Made by a program: the position numbers and the translations under genes. DNA of 64,000 bases from positions 9,355-73,354 of the forward strand of contig CALALQ010000039.1 of NCBI GenBank assembly GCA_937925595.1. The letters run 5' to 3'. Of the stretch, positions 53,366 through 62,396 are shown piece by piece; the first letter of the stretch is position 1; the number at the start of each line of letters is the position of its first letter. Source of the DNA: an uncultured Demequina sp. (GTDB lineage Bacteria > Actinomycetota > Actinomycetes > Actinomycetales > Demequinaceae). A model generated the notes under the pieces. It searched no databases and had not been told where the DNA came from. It saw nothing but the letters and a program-made list of their open reading frames with translations.

Positions 53366-53946
53366 GCATCCGCCCGGCGACCGATCGCGACCACGAGCAG
53401 ATCGCGAGAATCTGTCTGCTCACCGGCGCCACCGGCAAGGACGCCACCGGTGTGTTCTCGAACGACATCACCCTCGCCGACGTCTACGCGACCCCGTACC
53501 TCCATGGTCCCGGCGGCTTCTGCCTCGTGTGGGATGTCGACGGCGAGGCGCGCGGCTACGTGCTCGGCACCCATGACACGCGAGCCTTCCAAGAGTGGTT
53601 CACGGCCGAGTGGTGGCCGTCGCGCGCTCCGCTCCATCCGCAGCGCACCGACGGCGATAGCTGGCTCATCCCAGAAGCCGAGAACCCCGCACGCACCCTC
53701 ATCCGGGACCTGGGCTCATACCCCGCCCACCTGCACATCGACGTGCTCCCGGACCAGCAGGGTAGGGGAGCCGGCCGCGCACTCATCGAGGCGGCATGCG
53801 AACTAGCCACAGCGTCGGGCATCCCCGGTATTCACCTGGTGGCAGAAAAGGCCAACGCCGCGGCGCAGGCGTTCTATCCGCGCGTGGGCTTCGCGGCGAT
53901 CGACGAGGACGAGACCACGGTCACCTTTGGTCGTCGTCTGGCCTGA
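53362..53946 (+). CDS. GNAT-family N-acetyltransferase
   Basis: A 194-residue acetyltransferase. The acetyl-CoA binding region is recognisable: HIDVLPDQQGRGAGRALIEAA with the Q-x2-G-x-G/A pattern, followed by HLVAEKANAAAQAFYPRVGF. The N-terminus begins SIRPATDRDHEQIARIC, typical of the fold. The acceptor is unknown. The GTG start at 53362 overlaps thrB (GTGA), so it is translated with the threonine operon, which is not a standard member; it may act on an amino acid or derivative. The 3' end overlaps the convergent TRIC-like gene by 26 bases and contains a CCGACGCTG copy. Confidence 0.85.
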   Translation: MSIRPATDRDHEQIARICLLTGATGKDATGVFSNDITLADVYATPYLHGPGGFCLVWDVDGEARGYVLGTHDTRAFQEWFTAEWWPSRAPLHPQRTDGDSWLIPEAENPARTLIRDLGSYPAHLHIDVLPDQQGRGAGRALIEAACELATASGIPGIHLVAEKANAAAQAFYPRVGFAAIDEDETTVTFGRRLA

Positions 53947-54637
53947 TCTTCTTGGCTCCTGGCCGACGCTTCGCGGCCTTCGCGCGCAGCTTCTGCTCAA
54001 GCTCATAGGCGTGGCGTCGCGGGGCCGGCACATCGATGCGGAACAGCGGCCCGGTGAGGCGCACGGCGAACGTCACCGCGATCGCCACGACAGTGGTCAC
54101 CACCACATGGGACCCGTTGTAGAGCAGGGCGTACGCGAACGCGCCGCACAGCCCTGCGAGCGCATTCGGCGGCCCCACGTGAAGGATCGACGACGGCCGC
54201 CCCTGGAAGATGTCCGTGAGGATCAGGCCACCCACTGAGGCCACCGTGCCGATGAGCGTTGCAGGCAACACTGAAAGCCCCGCGAGCAGCGCCGCATTGA
54301 CGCCAACACACGCGAACATGCCAACCGAGAGCGAGTCGAGCACCCACAGCACCTTGCCGAGCTTTCGCAAGTAGTACAGAAAAAAGGCCCCGATTGCCGC
54401 TGCGGTGAGAGCCGCGATCACATACGATGGGTGGCGCAGAACCGCCGGGGGGAGGTTCCCAAGAAGCACATCGCGGATGATTCCGCCGCCGAATCCCATC
54501 ACCGCTGCAAGAGTCAGCACGCCAACCACATCCACGTGCTCGTCCTCTCCCGCCCGCACAGCACCGCCAAGCGCTCCTACGAACACCGCTGCGACATTGA
54601 TCGCGAGCGGAATCTCCAGCGCCTCAGCAGTGGCCAT
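53921..54637 (-). CDS. TRIC-like (UPF0126/YadS) membrane channel
   Basis: A 238-residue protein with seven membrane helices in two similar triplets, each with the glycine signature (FGGGIIRDVLLGN near residue 55 and ASVGGLILTDIFQG near 142) of prokaryotic TRIC-type cation channels, formerly UPF0126. The C-terminal 30 residues are basic and cytoplasmic. Function is probably monovalent cation transport. The ATG at 54637 is preceded by TACGCT and six bases (leaderless); in-frame codons upstream have no homology. It converges on the GNAT gene with overlap. Confidence 0.85.
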   Translation of the reverse strand: MATAEALEIPLAINVAAVFVGALGGAVRAGEDEHVDVVGVLTLAAVMGFGGGIIRDVLLGNLPPAVLRHPSYVIAALTAAAIGAFFLYYLRKLGKVLWVLDSLSVGMFACVGVNAALLAGLSVLPATLIGTVASVGGLILTDIFQGRPSSILHVGPPNALAGLCGAFAYALLYNGSHVVVTTVVAIAVTFAVRLTGPLFRIDVPAPRRHAYELEQKLRAKAAKRRPGAKKIRPDDDQR

Positions 54638-54643
54638 GGCGAC

Positions 54644-54649
54644 AGCGTA
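54644..54649 (-). promoter_or_regulatory. -10 (TACGCT) of the leaderless TRIC-like gene
   Basis: On the minus strand TACGCT is followed by six bases and the ATG at 54637. Confidence 0.45.
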
Positions 54650-54713
54650 GGCCGTGTGCGGGAATGTCTTGTGACCGGGGTAGGTTTTGCGAGGGAGAAC
54701 TGGAGGAACCCCA

Positions 54714-56447
54714 TTGCTGTGGAAGCTTCTCGTTGAGTCGGTGAAGCCGTATCTGTCGCTGCTGGTTGGCGTCGTCGTCTTCCAGCTGGCCCAATCGATC
54801 GCGACGCTGTTCCTGCCCAAACTCAATGCCGACATCATCGACCACGGCGTTGCCACGGGAGATATCGGCTACATCTGGAGCACGGGCGGTGTCATGCTGG
54901 TGCTGAGCTTTGTGCAGGTCGTGTGCGCCATCGCCGCCGTGTACTTTGGCGCGAAACTCGCGATGCGCGTGGGCCGCGACCTGCGCGCGAGAATCATGAC
55001 CCGCGTGCTCACGTACGCCGAGTCCGACGTGCAGCGCTTTGGCGCCCCATCGCTCATCACTCGCTCCACGAACGACGTCCAGCAGGTGCAGATGCTCGTG
55101 CTGCTGTGCGCAACGCTCCTGGTGTCCACGCCCTTCATGGCGATCGGCGGCGTGATCATGGCGCTGCAGCAGGATGTGGCGCTGTCGTGGATCATGGTGG
55201 TCGCCGTCCCCGTGCTGCTGCTCTTCATCGCCTTCATCGTGAGCCGCATGGTGCCGCACTTCCGTCGCATGCAGCGCCGCATCGACGCGATCAACAGGGT
55301 GCTGCGAGAGCAGCTCACCGGCATCCGCGTGGTGCGCGCCTTTGTGCGCGAGCCGCAAGAGAAGGACCGCTTCCAGGTGGCGAACGAGAAGGTCACGGAA
55401 TCCGCCTACAAGGCGGGCGTGTACATGGCCGCGATGTTCCCCATCGTGTTCCTGGTGATGAACCTCAGCTCCATTGCCGTGCTGTGGTTCGGAGCGCCCC
55501 GCGTCGAGTCCGGCGAGATGCAGGTGGGCGCCCTGGTCGCATTCTTGTCGTACCTCATCCAGATCCTCGTGTCCGTGATGATGGCGACGATGCTGTTCGT
55601 CATGGTGCCCCGAGCGGCCGTCTCTGCTGACCGCATCACCGAGGTGCTCTCGACAGTCACCTCTGTCGACAATCCCGCGAACCCGCGCACGGATCTGCCC
55701 GACGCTGGGGTCATCGAGTTCAAGGACGTCACCTTCTCGTATCCAGGGGCGGAGGCTCCGGTCCTGTCCGGCGTGAGTTTTGTCGCTCGCCCGGGCACGA
55801 CGACGGCTGTCGTCGGCTCCACTGGCGCGGGCAAGACCACTCTCGTGAACCTCATTCCCAGGCTCTACGACGCGACCGGCGGCCAGGTGCTGCTCGGCGG
55901 CGTCGACGTCCGCGAGCTTGCTCTGGACACCGTGTGGGAGCACATCGGCCTCGTGCCGCAGCGGCCCTACCTTTTCAGCGGCACCATCGCGTCAACGCTG
56001 CGCTACGGCGCTCCCGACGCGACCGATGACGAGCTGTGGGAGGCGCTTGCGGTCGCTCAGGCCAAGGACTTCGTCGAGGCGAAGCCCGACGGCCTCGACA
56101 CCGCAGTAGCCCAGGGCGGCACGTCCGTCTCAGGTGGTCAGCGACAGCGCCTGTCGATTGCGAGGGCACTCGTGCGCAAGCCGCCGATTCTGATCTTCGA
56201 CGACTCCTTCTCGGCGCTCGACACCGCTACTGACGCTCGACTGCGCGCCGCCTTGGCCAGGGCCGCCGCTGACGCGACAGTGATCGTCGTCGCCCAGCGC
56301 GTGAGCTCGATCATGAACGCCGACCAGATCCTCGTTCTCGACCACGGCGTCGTCGTCGCTCGCGGAACCCACGACGAACTGCTCGCAACCTCCGAGACCT
56401 ATCAGGAGATCGTCAGTACCCAGCTCCGAGCGGAGGACGCGGCATGA
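54714..56447 (+). CDS. ABC exporter, first half-transporter (degenerate catalytic site)
   Basis: A 577-residue half-transporter with six membrane helices (about residues 1-310) and an ATPase domain (about 330-575). Walker A GSTGAGKT and the signature VSGGQRQRLSIARAL are intact, but the Walker B is IFDDSFSALD, with Asp instead of the catalytic Glu, and the switch His is Gln (VAQRVSS). These changes mark the non-hydrolysing site of heterodimeric exporters such as BmrCD or TM287/288. I place the start at TTG 54714, which has a GGAGG ribosome site (54702-54706) seven bases upstream. Its stop overlaps the partner gene by ATGA. Confidence 0.9.
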   Translation: MLWKLLVESVKPYLSLLVGVVVFQLAQSIATLFLPKLNADIIDHGVATGDIGYIWSTGGVMLVLSFVQVVCAIAAVYFGAKLAMRVGRDLRARIMTRVLTYAESDVQRFGAPSLITRSTNDVQQVQMLVLLCATLLVSTPFMAIGGVIMALQQDVALSWIMVVAVPVLLLFIAFIVSRMVPHFRRMQRRIDAINRVLREQLTGIRVVRAFVREPQEKDRFQVANEKVTESAYKAGVYMAAMFPIVFLVMNLSSIAVLWFGAPRVESGEMQVGALVAFLSYLIQILVSVMMATMLFVMVPRAAVSADRITEVLSTVTSVDNPANPRTDLPDAGVIEFKDVTFSYPGAEAPVLSGVSFVARPGTTTAVVGSTGAGKTTLVNLIPRLYDATGGQVLLGGVDVRELALDTVWEHIGLVPQRPYLFSGTIASTLRYGAPDATDDELWEALAVAQAKDFVEAKPDGLDTAVAQGGTSVSGGQRQRLSIARALVRKPPILIFDDSFSALDTATDARLRAALARAAADATVIVVAQRVSSIMNADQILVLDHGVVVARGTHDELLATSETYQEIVSTQLRAEDAA

Positions 56448-58324
56448 GCGCCCAGCCCACAGAGCGTCGGGTAGACGAAGAGACCAAGCGCCGCGCCCGC
56501 CCGGGTGGCCACGGCCCCATGGGTGGCGCCCAGCTGCCCGCGGACAAGCCCATGGACTTCAAGGGCTCCAGCAGGCGACTGGCCGGCCTGCTGCGCCCTG
56601 AGAAGTGGTTCGTGTGGGCCGTCATCGCACTTGGGGCCGCCTCCACGGCGCTCGGCGTGATCGGTCCCAAGGTGCTCGGCAACGCCACCACCGTCATCTT
56701 CGAGGGACTCATGAGCGGCCAGGGAATCGACTTCCCGCAGCTGCACCGCATCCTGTGGTGGGTCACCGCGATCTACGTGTTCTCGTCAGTTTTCGGCCTG
56801 CTTCAGGGCTGGATTCTCAACGCGGTCACGCAGCGCACCGTGCTGAGGCTGCGCGCCCAGGTGGAAGACAAGATTCACCGCCTGCCGCTCAGCTACTTCG
56901 ACAAGCACCCGCGTGGAGAGCTGCTGAGCCGCGTCACGAACGACATCGACAACGTCTCGCAGACGCTTCAGCAGACGCTGAGCCAGCTGTTCACGTCGCT
57001 GCTCACGGTCATCGGCGTGCTCATCATGATGGTGGTGATCTCGCCGTGGCTCGCGCTCATCGCGGTCGTGTCGATTCCGCTCACCCTGGTGATCGTCACC
57101 GCTGTGGCGAAGCGCTCCCAGAAGCTGTTCGTGGAGCAGTGGGCCAAGACCGGCCAGCTCAACGCGCAGATTGAGGAGGACTTCACCGGCCACTCGCTCG
57201 TCAAGGTGTTCGGTCGCCAGCGCCGCTCCCTCGCCGAGTTCCAGGAGACCAACGAGAAGCTCTACGAGGCGAGCTTCGGCGCCCAGTTCGTGAGCGGCAT
57301 CATCATGCCGGCCACGATGTTCGTGGGCAACCTCGTCTACGTGGGCATCGCGGTTGTCGGCGGCGTCATGGTCGCGAACGGCAGCCTGCCGCTCGGTGAC
57401 GTCCAGGCGTTCATCCAGTACTCGCGGCAGTTCCAGCAGCCGCTGTCGCAGCTCGGCTCGATGGCCAACCTGCTGCAGTCCGGCATCGCGAGCGCTGAGC
57501 GCGGGTTCGGCTTCCTCGACGCGGAGGACGAGTCGGCGGATCTGCCCGACGCTCCCTCGCCTGAGGACGGTCATGGTCGCCTGGTCTTCGAGGACGTGTC
57601 GTTCAGCTACGACCCCGAGCGTCCCCTCATCGAGAACCTGTCGCTCACGGTGGAGCCCGGCAAGACGGTCGCGATCGTGGGGCCGACGGGTGCTGGCAAG
57701 ACCACGCTCGTGAACCTCGTCATGCGCTTCTACGAGCTCGACGGCGGTCGCATCACCCTCGACGGCGTGGACATCGCGCAGATGTCGCGCAGGGACCTGC
57801 GCTCGCGCACGGGAATGGTGCTGCAGGATGCGTGGCTGTTCGGCGGCACCATCCGCGACAACATCGCGTATGGGCGCATCGACGTGACGGAGGAGGAGAT
57901 CGTCGAGGCCGCCAAGGCCGCCTACGTGGATCGCTTTGTCCACTCGCTTCCCGATGGCTACGACACGGTCATCGAGGACGACGCCACCAACCTGTCTGCG
58001 GGTGAGCGGCAGCTCATCACGATCGCGAGGGCGTTCGTCTCGAAGCCGTCTGTGCTGATCCTGGATGAGGCGACGAGCTCGGTGGACACCCGCACGGAGC
58101 TGCTCGTGCAGAACGCTATGGCCAAGCTCCGCGAGGACCGCACGGCCTTCGTCATTGCGCACCGGCTGTCGACGATCCGCGACGCGGACACGATCCTCGT
58201 CATGGAGCACGGTGCGATTGTCGAGCAGGGCAGCCACGCCGAGCTGCTTGCCGCCGGCGGCGCGTATGCGCGCCTTTACGAGGCGCAGTTCACCGCACCG
58301 CTCGACGCGGAGGACGCAACGTGA
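56444..58324 (+). CDS. ABC exporter, second half-transporter (catalytic)
   Basis: A 626-residue half-transporter with a cytoplasmic N-terminal tail of about 50 residues, six membrane helices (about 55-350) and an ATPase domain (about 375-615). Walker A GPTGAGKT, Walker B ILDEATSSVD with the catalytic Glu, and the switch His (IAHRLST) are intact. The signature loop is LSAGERQ, a common variant of LSGGQ in this subunit type. With the preceding gene it forms a heterodimer that probably exports lipophilic compounds or peptides. Followed by a strong terminator. Confidence 0.93.
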   Translation: MSAQPTERRVDEETKRRARPGGHGPMGGAQLPADKPMDFKGSSRRLAGLLRPEKWFVWAVIALGAASTALGVIGPKVLGNATTVIFEGLMSGQGIDFPQLHRILWWVTAIYVFSSVFGLLQGWILNAVTQRTVLRLRAQVEDKIHRLPLSYFDKHPRGELLSRVTNDIDNVSQTLQQTLSQLFTSLLTVIGVLIMMVVISPWLALIAVVSIPLTLVIVTAVAKRSQKLFVEQWAKTGQLNAQIEEDFTGHSLVKVFGRQRRSLAEFQETNEKLYEASFGAQFVSGIIMPATMFVGNLVYVGIAVVGGVMVANGSLPLGDVQAFIQYSRQFQQPLSQLGSMANLLQSGIASAERGFGFLDAEDESADLPDAPSPEDGHGRLVFEDVSFSYDPERPLIENLSLTVEPGKTVAIVGPTGAGKTTLVNLVMRFYELDGGRITLDGVDIAQMSRRDLRSRTGMVLQDAWLFGGTIRDNIAYGRIDVTEEEIVEAAKAAYVDRFVHSLPDGYDTVIEDDATNLSAGERQLITIARAFVSKPSVLILDEATSSVDTRTELLVQNAMAKLREDRTAFVIAHRLSTIRDADTILVMEHGAIVEQGSHAELLAAGGAYARLYEAQFTAPLDAEDAT

Positions 58325-58355
58325 TTCGGCGCTGAAGGGACGACCCAAGCGAAAC

Positions 58356-58394
58356 GTGAGGCCCCGGCGAAGTTCGCCGGGGCCTCACGCCTTT
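58356..58394. terminator. strong bidirectional terminator hairpin
   Basis: GTGAGGCCCCGGCGA (58356-58370) and TCGCCGGGGCCTCAC (58374-58388) form a perfect stem around a tiny loop, followed by GCCTTTTC. It lies between the ABC exporter and the convergent sugar permease gene. Confidence 0.85.
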
Positions 58395-58442
58395 TCGGAA
58401 GGGATCGACAAAAGGTCCTAGGGGGTTGCTATGAGGGGGAAA

Positions 58443-59459
58443 TCAGGCAGGGGAGCCCCCAGGCGGAGCCTTAGCGACCTCTTCGCGGTTTGCAAAGCGC
58501 TGCTGGAGCATGACGGCCACCACGATGATGATGCCCTTGGCCACCAGCTGCACTGACGTTGACAGGTTGTTCTGGGTGAACACGTTGGTGAGCGTCGAGA
58601 ACAGCAGCACACCGAGAACGGTGCCGCCGATCGTTCCACGACCGCCGATGAGGAGCGTGCCACCGACCACGACTGCCGCGATCGCGTCGAGCTCGTAGAG
58701 CTGTCCGTGAGTCGAGGTTCCCGCCGTGGTGCGCGACAGCAGCATCGTCGCGGCGATGCCTGCGGTCGCTCCCGTGACCATGTACAGGTACATGGTGTGG
58801 CGCTTGACGTTGACACCCGCGAGGCGCGCGGCGGTCGCGTTGCCACCGATTGCGACGGTGCGGCGACCGAACGTGGTGCGGTTGAGCACGAACCAGCCGA
58901 TGACCGCGACGATCGCGAAGATCCAGATGACCCACGAGATGCCGAGGAAGTCGGAGCGGAAGAACTTCAAGAAGCCCTGGTTGTTCACGACCTGGGTCTG
59001 GCGCTGCGACAGCAGCTCCGCGGCTCCTCGCGCCGCCACGAGCATCGCGAGCGTCGCCATGAACGCAACGACCTTGCCGTAGGCGATGATCAGTCCGTTC
59101 GTGAGGCCCGCGATGATGCCGGTTGCGAGCGCCGCGAACACCATGAGGGGCCAGAAGCCCGACGCTGCGGTCTGGATCGCGCCATAGCTCGCCACCACGG
59201 AGGACAGTCCGAGCACAGAGCCGACAGACAGGTCGATGCCTCCTGCGGTGATGACGAACGTCATGCCGATCGCGACCACGCCGATCACCGAAGAGAAGCG
59301 CAGGATCACGAGCATGTTGTCGAGGTTCATGAAGTTGCTGCCCGCGGTCGCCCAGCCCACGATGACGAGCACGACGAGCGCGATGATGAGGCCGATGCTC
59401 CGGCCTACGGCGCCCCCCAGGGGCCGCGAGGTCTTACTGGTGATGCTCTGCTCGCTCAC
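58443..59459 (-). CDS. sugar ABC transporter permease (RbsC/BPD_transp_2 family)
   Basis: A 338-residue permease with about ten membrane helices and the family motif VITAGGIDLSVGSVLGLSS near residues 70-88, as in ribose, xylose, galactose and inositol importers. AIGGNATAARLAGVNVKRH is the cytoplasmic loop that contacts the ATPase. It forms the channel of the importer with the ATPase encoded just upstream, whose stop it overlaps by GTGA (59456-59459). The substrate is not decidable from the permease alone. Confidence 0.92.
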   Translation of the reverse strand: MSEQSITSKTSRPLGGAVGRSIGLIIALVVLVIVGWATAGSNFMNLDNMLVILRFSSVIGVVAIGMTFVITAGGIDLSVGSVLGLSSVVASYGAIQTAASGFWPLMVFAALATGIIAGLTNGLIIAYGKVVAFMATLAMLVAARGAAELLSQRQTQVVNNQGFLKFFRSDFLGISWVIWIFAIVAVIGWFVLNRTTFGRRTVAIGGNATAARLAGVNVKRHTMYLYMVTGATAGIAATMLLSRTTAGTSTHGQLYELDAIAAVVVGGTLLIGGRGTIGGTVLGVLLFSTLTNVFTQNNLSTSVQLVAKGIIIVVAVMLQQRFANREEVAKAPPGGSPA

Positions 59460-60976
59460 GCGGCACTTCCTTTCATGACAAGGTCGAGCACCCCGTGCTC
59501 GTCAATCTGGTCTGCCGGGCGCTCGTCGAGCACCCGTCCGTCGGACACGACGATGATGCGGTCGGACAGGCCGATGACCTCGTCGATCTCACTCGACACG
59601 ACGAGGATCGCGGTGCCCTGCGCCGCAAGTTCCCTGATGAGGCCATAGATCTCGACACGGGCACCCACGTCGACGCCGCGCGTCGGCTCATCGAGGAGCA
59701 GCACCTTGGTGCCGTGGATGAGCCACCTCGCGAGCATGACCTTCTGCTGGTTTCCACCAGACAGGGTGCGCGTGACGCGGCCCGGCTCTGCGGGACGCAG
59801 GTGGAGCGACCGGATCTGCTCGGCGGTGGCCCTGCGCTCGGCCGCCTCGTCGAGAACTGCTCCCTTCGCGAAGCGCGCGAAGGTCGACAGGGTGGCGTTG
59901 CGGAAGATCGGCTCCTCGAGCAGCAGTCCCTGGCTCTTGCGCTCCTCGGGGGACAGGCCCATGCCCGCCGCCACCGCCTTCTCGACGGATCCTGCGGGCA
60001 GCTCCTCGCCAGCGACGCGAACGGTGCCGCTCGTGGCCTTGCGCGCTCCGGCGATGGTCTCGAGGATCTCGGAGCGGCCCGAGCCGACGAGTCCCGCGAG
60101 GCCGACGATCTCGCCTGCGCGCACCGAGAAGTTGACGTCGGTGAACTTGCCCTTGAGCTCGAGGTTCTCGACCTCAAGCACCTCGGGGGCGTCCGACGCT
60201 ACGGGAACCCTGGGTGGGAACACCTGCTCGATCTCGCGACCGGTCATGAGGGCGATGAGCTCTCGGGTGGGCGTCTGGCTCACCTTGAGGTTCGAGGCGG
60301 GGCTGGTGCCGTCCTTGAGAACGGTGATGCGGTCGCCGATGCGCTCGATCTCCTCGAGGCGGTGCGAGATGTAGATGACCGCGATGCCCTGCGATGTGAG
60401 CTCCTTGACGATGCGGAACAGGTTGTCGACCTCTTCCGAGTCGAGCACCGCGCTGGGCTCGTCCATGATCATGAGCTTGATGTCGTGGCTCAGCGCGCGA
60501 GCCATCGACACGATCTGCTTGTTGGCGGGGGACAGGGTTCCCACTTCGCGATTGGGGCTGAGGTCGCCGTGGCCAAGGCGCTCCATGAGCTGGCGCGTTG
60601 CGGCATTGGCCTGGCGGCGGTTGATCACACCGGCGCGTGACATCTCGTGGCCCAGGTAGATGTTCTCCGCGATGCTCAATCCGTCGACGACGTCGAGCTC
60701 TTGGTACATCGTGGCGATGCCCAGCTCAAGCGCTGCGACGGGATTGGCGATCGTCACGCTTTCGCCCTGCCAGCGGATCTCGCCGGAGTCCGGCTGGTGG
60801 GCACCAGAGAGGGTCTTGATGAGCGTGGACTTGCCGGCACCGTTCTGGCCGAGCACGCAGTGGACCTCGCCTGGGCGGACGTCGAGATCGACCCCAGCAA
60901 GCGCTCGCGCGGGGCCGAAGGACTTGGTGAGGCCCCGCACCTCAAGTAATGACGCGGGGTGGTCGTCTTCGATCAC
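59456..60976 (-). CDS. sugar ABC transporter ATP-binding protein (RbsA/MglA type)
   Basis: A 506-residue tandem ATPase. The first domain has Walker A GQNGAGKSTLIK and signature LSPANKQIVSMARAL, an altered LSGGQ; the second has an atypical Walker A region (GLVGSGRSEI, arginine for lysine) but a canonical LSGGNQQKVMLARW and LLDEPTRGVD. This asymmetry is normal for RbsA/MglA proteins. The GTG at 60976 is chosen because a -10 (TATGTT) lies six bases upstream; longer forms would start inside the promoter. Overlaps the permease gene. Confidence 0.92.
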   Translation of the reverse strand: MIEDDHPASLLEVRGLTKSFGPARALAGVDLDVRPGEVHCVLGQNGAGKSTLIKTLSGAHQPDSGEIRWQGESVTIANPVAALELGIATMYQELDVVDGLSIAENIYLGHEMSRAGVINRRQANAATRQLMERLGHGDLSPNREVGTLSPANKQIVSMARALSHDIKLMIMDEPSAVLDSEEVDNLFRIVKELTSQGIAVIYISHRLEEIERIGDRITVLKDGTSPASNLKVSQTPTRELIALMTGREIEQVFPPRVPVASDAPEVLEVENLELKGKFTDVNFSVRAGEIVGLAGLVGSGRSEILETIAGARKATSGTVRVAGEELPAGSVEKAVAAGMGLSPEERKSQGLLLEEPIFRNATLSTFARFAKGAVLDEAAERRATAEQIRSLHLRPAEPGRVTRTLSGGNQQKVMLARWLIHGTKVLLLDEPTRGVDVGARVEIYGLIRELAAQGTAILVVSSEIDEVIGLSDRIIVVSDGRVLDERPADQIDEHGVLDLVMKGSAA

Positions 60977-60982
60977 AGGCAC

Positions 60983-61011
60983 AACATAACACAAGCGTCA
61001 AGCGAGTCGAA
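60983..61011 (-). promoter_or_regulatory. promoter of the sugar ATPase-permease operon (leaderless)
   Basis: On the minus strand -35 TTCGAC (61006-61011) and -10 TATGTT (60983-60988) are 17 bases apart; six bases later comes the GTG at 60976. Confidence 0.55.
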
Positions 61012-61263
61012 TGACGGGCGAAAGCGGAGATTTCACCCGCATAACGCCTGGTGTAAGCATGGATCGCGCGCGCGTAGAGAGTGATCTCCGTTGCGAAATC
61101 GTTATGACGAGCGACGTACATAAGTTGCGCGGGGTGCGTCAGGTTCTGCTACTTTGAGCGAGTCAGTGTGGACATCGACGGGTGCGAAGGGCTCAGCGAC
61201 TTCCCCCAGGGGTGGCCTCCATTCACTGGCAACGACGACAGTGATTTCAACTAGGAGGAACAC
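61012..61263. other. divergent control region of the sugar locus
   Basis: This gene-free stretch separates the two halves of the transport locus. A plausible plus-strand promoter is TTGCGC (61125-61130) with TACTTT (61150-61155), 19 bases apart, giving a leader of about 100 bases. The AGGAGG ribosome site (61253-61258) for the binding protein is strong. An imperfect palindrome lies at 61093-61106 (GCGAAATCGTTATG), too weak to call an operator. No regulator gene is adjacent within the window. Confidence 0.45.
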
Positions 61264-62313
61264 ATGCGTACAACGCTCTCGAGGCGTAAGCGCTTCGGCA
61301 TGGTTGCGGTTGCGGCTCTTGCCGCCACGGCATTCCTTGCAGGCTGCAGCGAGGACCCCGCCCCCGCTAACGGCGGCGACAACAACACCGCTGCGCCCGG
61401 CGACAACGCCGCCGCTGGCGAGAAGGTTGTCATCGGATTCTCCGGTCCCGCAGCCGACCACGGATGGCTCGGCGCCATCAACTCGGCCGCGATCGCGACC
61501 GCCAAGGAGTTCTCTGACATCGACCTGCGTGTCGCAGAGGGCACCAACGACGCCAACCTGCAGATCAGCCAGGTCGAGACCTTCATCAACGACGGCGTCG
61601 ACGTCATCGTGCTGCTCCCCACGGACGGCGCTGCCCTGACCGAGGCGGCCATCAAGGCGATGAACGCCGGCATCCCCGTCATCAACGTCGACCGTGAGTT
61701 CTCCTCGAACGACGCGGCCCGCGTGACGGTGCTCGGCGACAACTACGGCATGGGTGTCTCCGCTGGTGAGTACATCTGTGGCAAGCTCGGCGGCCAGTCC
61801 GACGCCGTGGTCGCGGAGATCGCCGGCATCGACTCCCTGCCCCTCACCCAGGACCGCACCCGCGGCTTCAACGACGCTCTCGCGGCCTGTGGTCTCAAGG
61901 TGAGCGCCCGCGTCGCAGCGGACTTCACCATCGCGGGTGGCCAGGCGGTCACCGAGCAGCTGCTCTCCGCCAACCCCAAGATCGACGCGATCTGGAACCA
62001 CGATGACGACCAGGGCATCGGTGTCCTCGCCGCTATCGACGAGGCTGGCCGCGACGAGTTCTTCATGGTCGGTGGCGCTGGTTCGCTCAACGCCATGAAC
62101 TCGATCAAGGCCGGCGACACCGTCCTTGAGGCAACGGTCATCTACCCCGCCACCCAGGCCGCTGACGGCATCAAGCTGGCCCGCCTGCTGGCTCAGGGCA
62201 AGAGCATGGGTGACCTCGTGTCGCCTGGTGTCCCTCACCGCATCGTGCTTGACGCACCTGTGGTCACGAAGGACAACGTCGACGACTACCTGTCGATGGG
62301 CTTCGAGTCCTAA
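61264..62313 (+). CDS. sugar ABC transporter substrate-binding lipoprotein (RbsB-type)
   Basis: A 349-residue periplasmic-type binding protein anchored as a lipoprotein: the signal ends FLAGC with the lipidated Cys at residue 28, followed by an Asn/Gly/Ala-rich linker. The mature part is a type I binding fold (Peripla_BP_4) with VIGFSGPAADHGWLGAIN, DVIVLLPTDG and IWNHDDDQGIG. Together with the divergent ATPase and permease it imports a sugar or polyol. Ribosome site AGGAGG five bases from the ATG. A stable hairpin after the gene probably keeps its mRNA more abundant than the downstream genes. Confidence 0.92.
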   Translation: MRTTLSRRKRFGMVAVAALAATAFLAGCSEDPAPANGGDNNTAAPGDNAAAGEKVVIGFSGPAADHGWLGAINSAAIATAKEFSDIDLRVAEGTNDANLQISQVETFINDGVDVIVLLPTDGAALTEAAIKAMNAGIPVINVDREFSSNDAARVTVLGDNYGMGVSAGEYICGKLGGQSDAVVAEIAGIDSLPLTQDRTRGFNDALAACGLKVSARVAADFTIAGGQAVTEQLLSANPKIDAIWNHDDDQGIGVLAAIDEAGRDEFFMVGGAGSLNAMNSIKAGDTVLEATVIYPATQAADGIKLARLLAQGKSMGDLVSPGVPHRIVLDAPVVTKDNVDDYLSMGFES

Positions 62314-62320
62314 TTCCCTA

Positions 62321-62361
62321 GGTGGGGCGGCCGCGCAGCGCCATGCGCGGCCGCCCTCACC
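62321..62361 (+). terminator. intergenic hairpin after the binding-protein gene
   Basis: GGGCGGCCGCGC (62325-62336) pairs with GCGCGGCCGCCC (62345-62356), loop AGCGCCAT, with further GGTG/CACC pairing outside. No long T-run follows, so partial termination or 3'-end protection is likely rather than full stop. Confidence 0.7.
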
Positions 62362-62396
62362 ACCTTTCAGCTTTCCAAGACGAAGGAGTCTTCAGC

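Noticed and set aside
61091..61108. LacI-type operator in the sugar locus control region
   Set aside because: GCGAAATCGTTATG is only partly palindromic around its central CG; several half-site positions mismatch.
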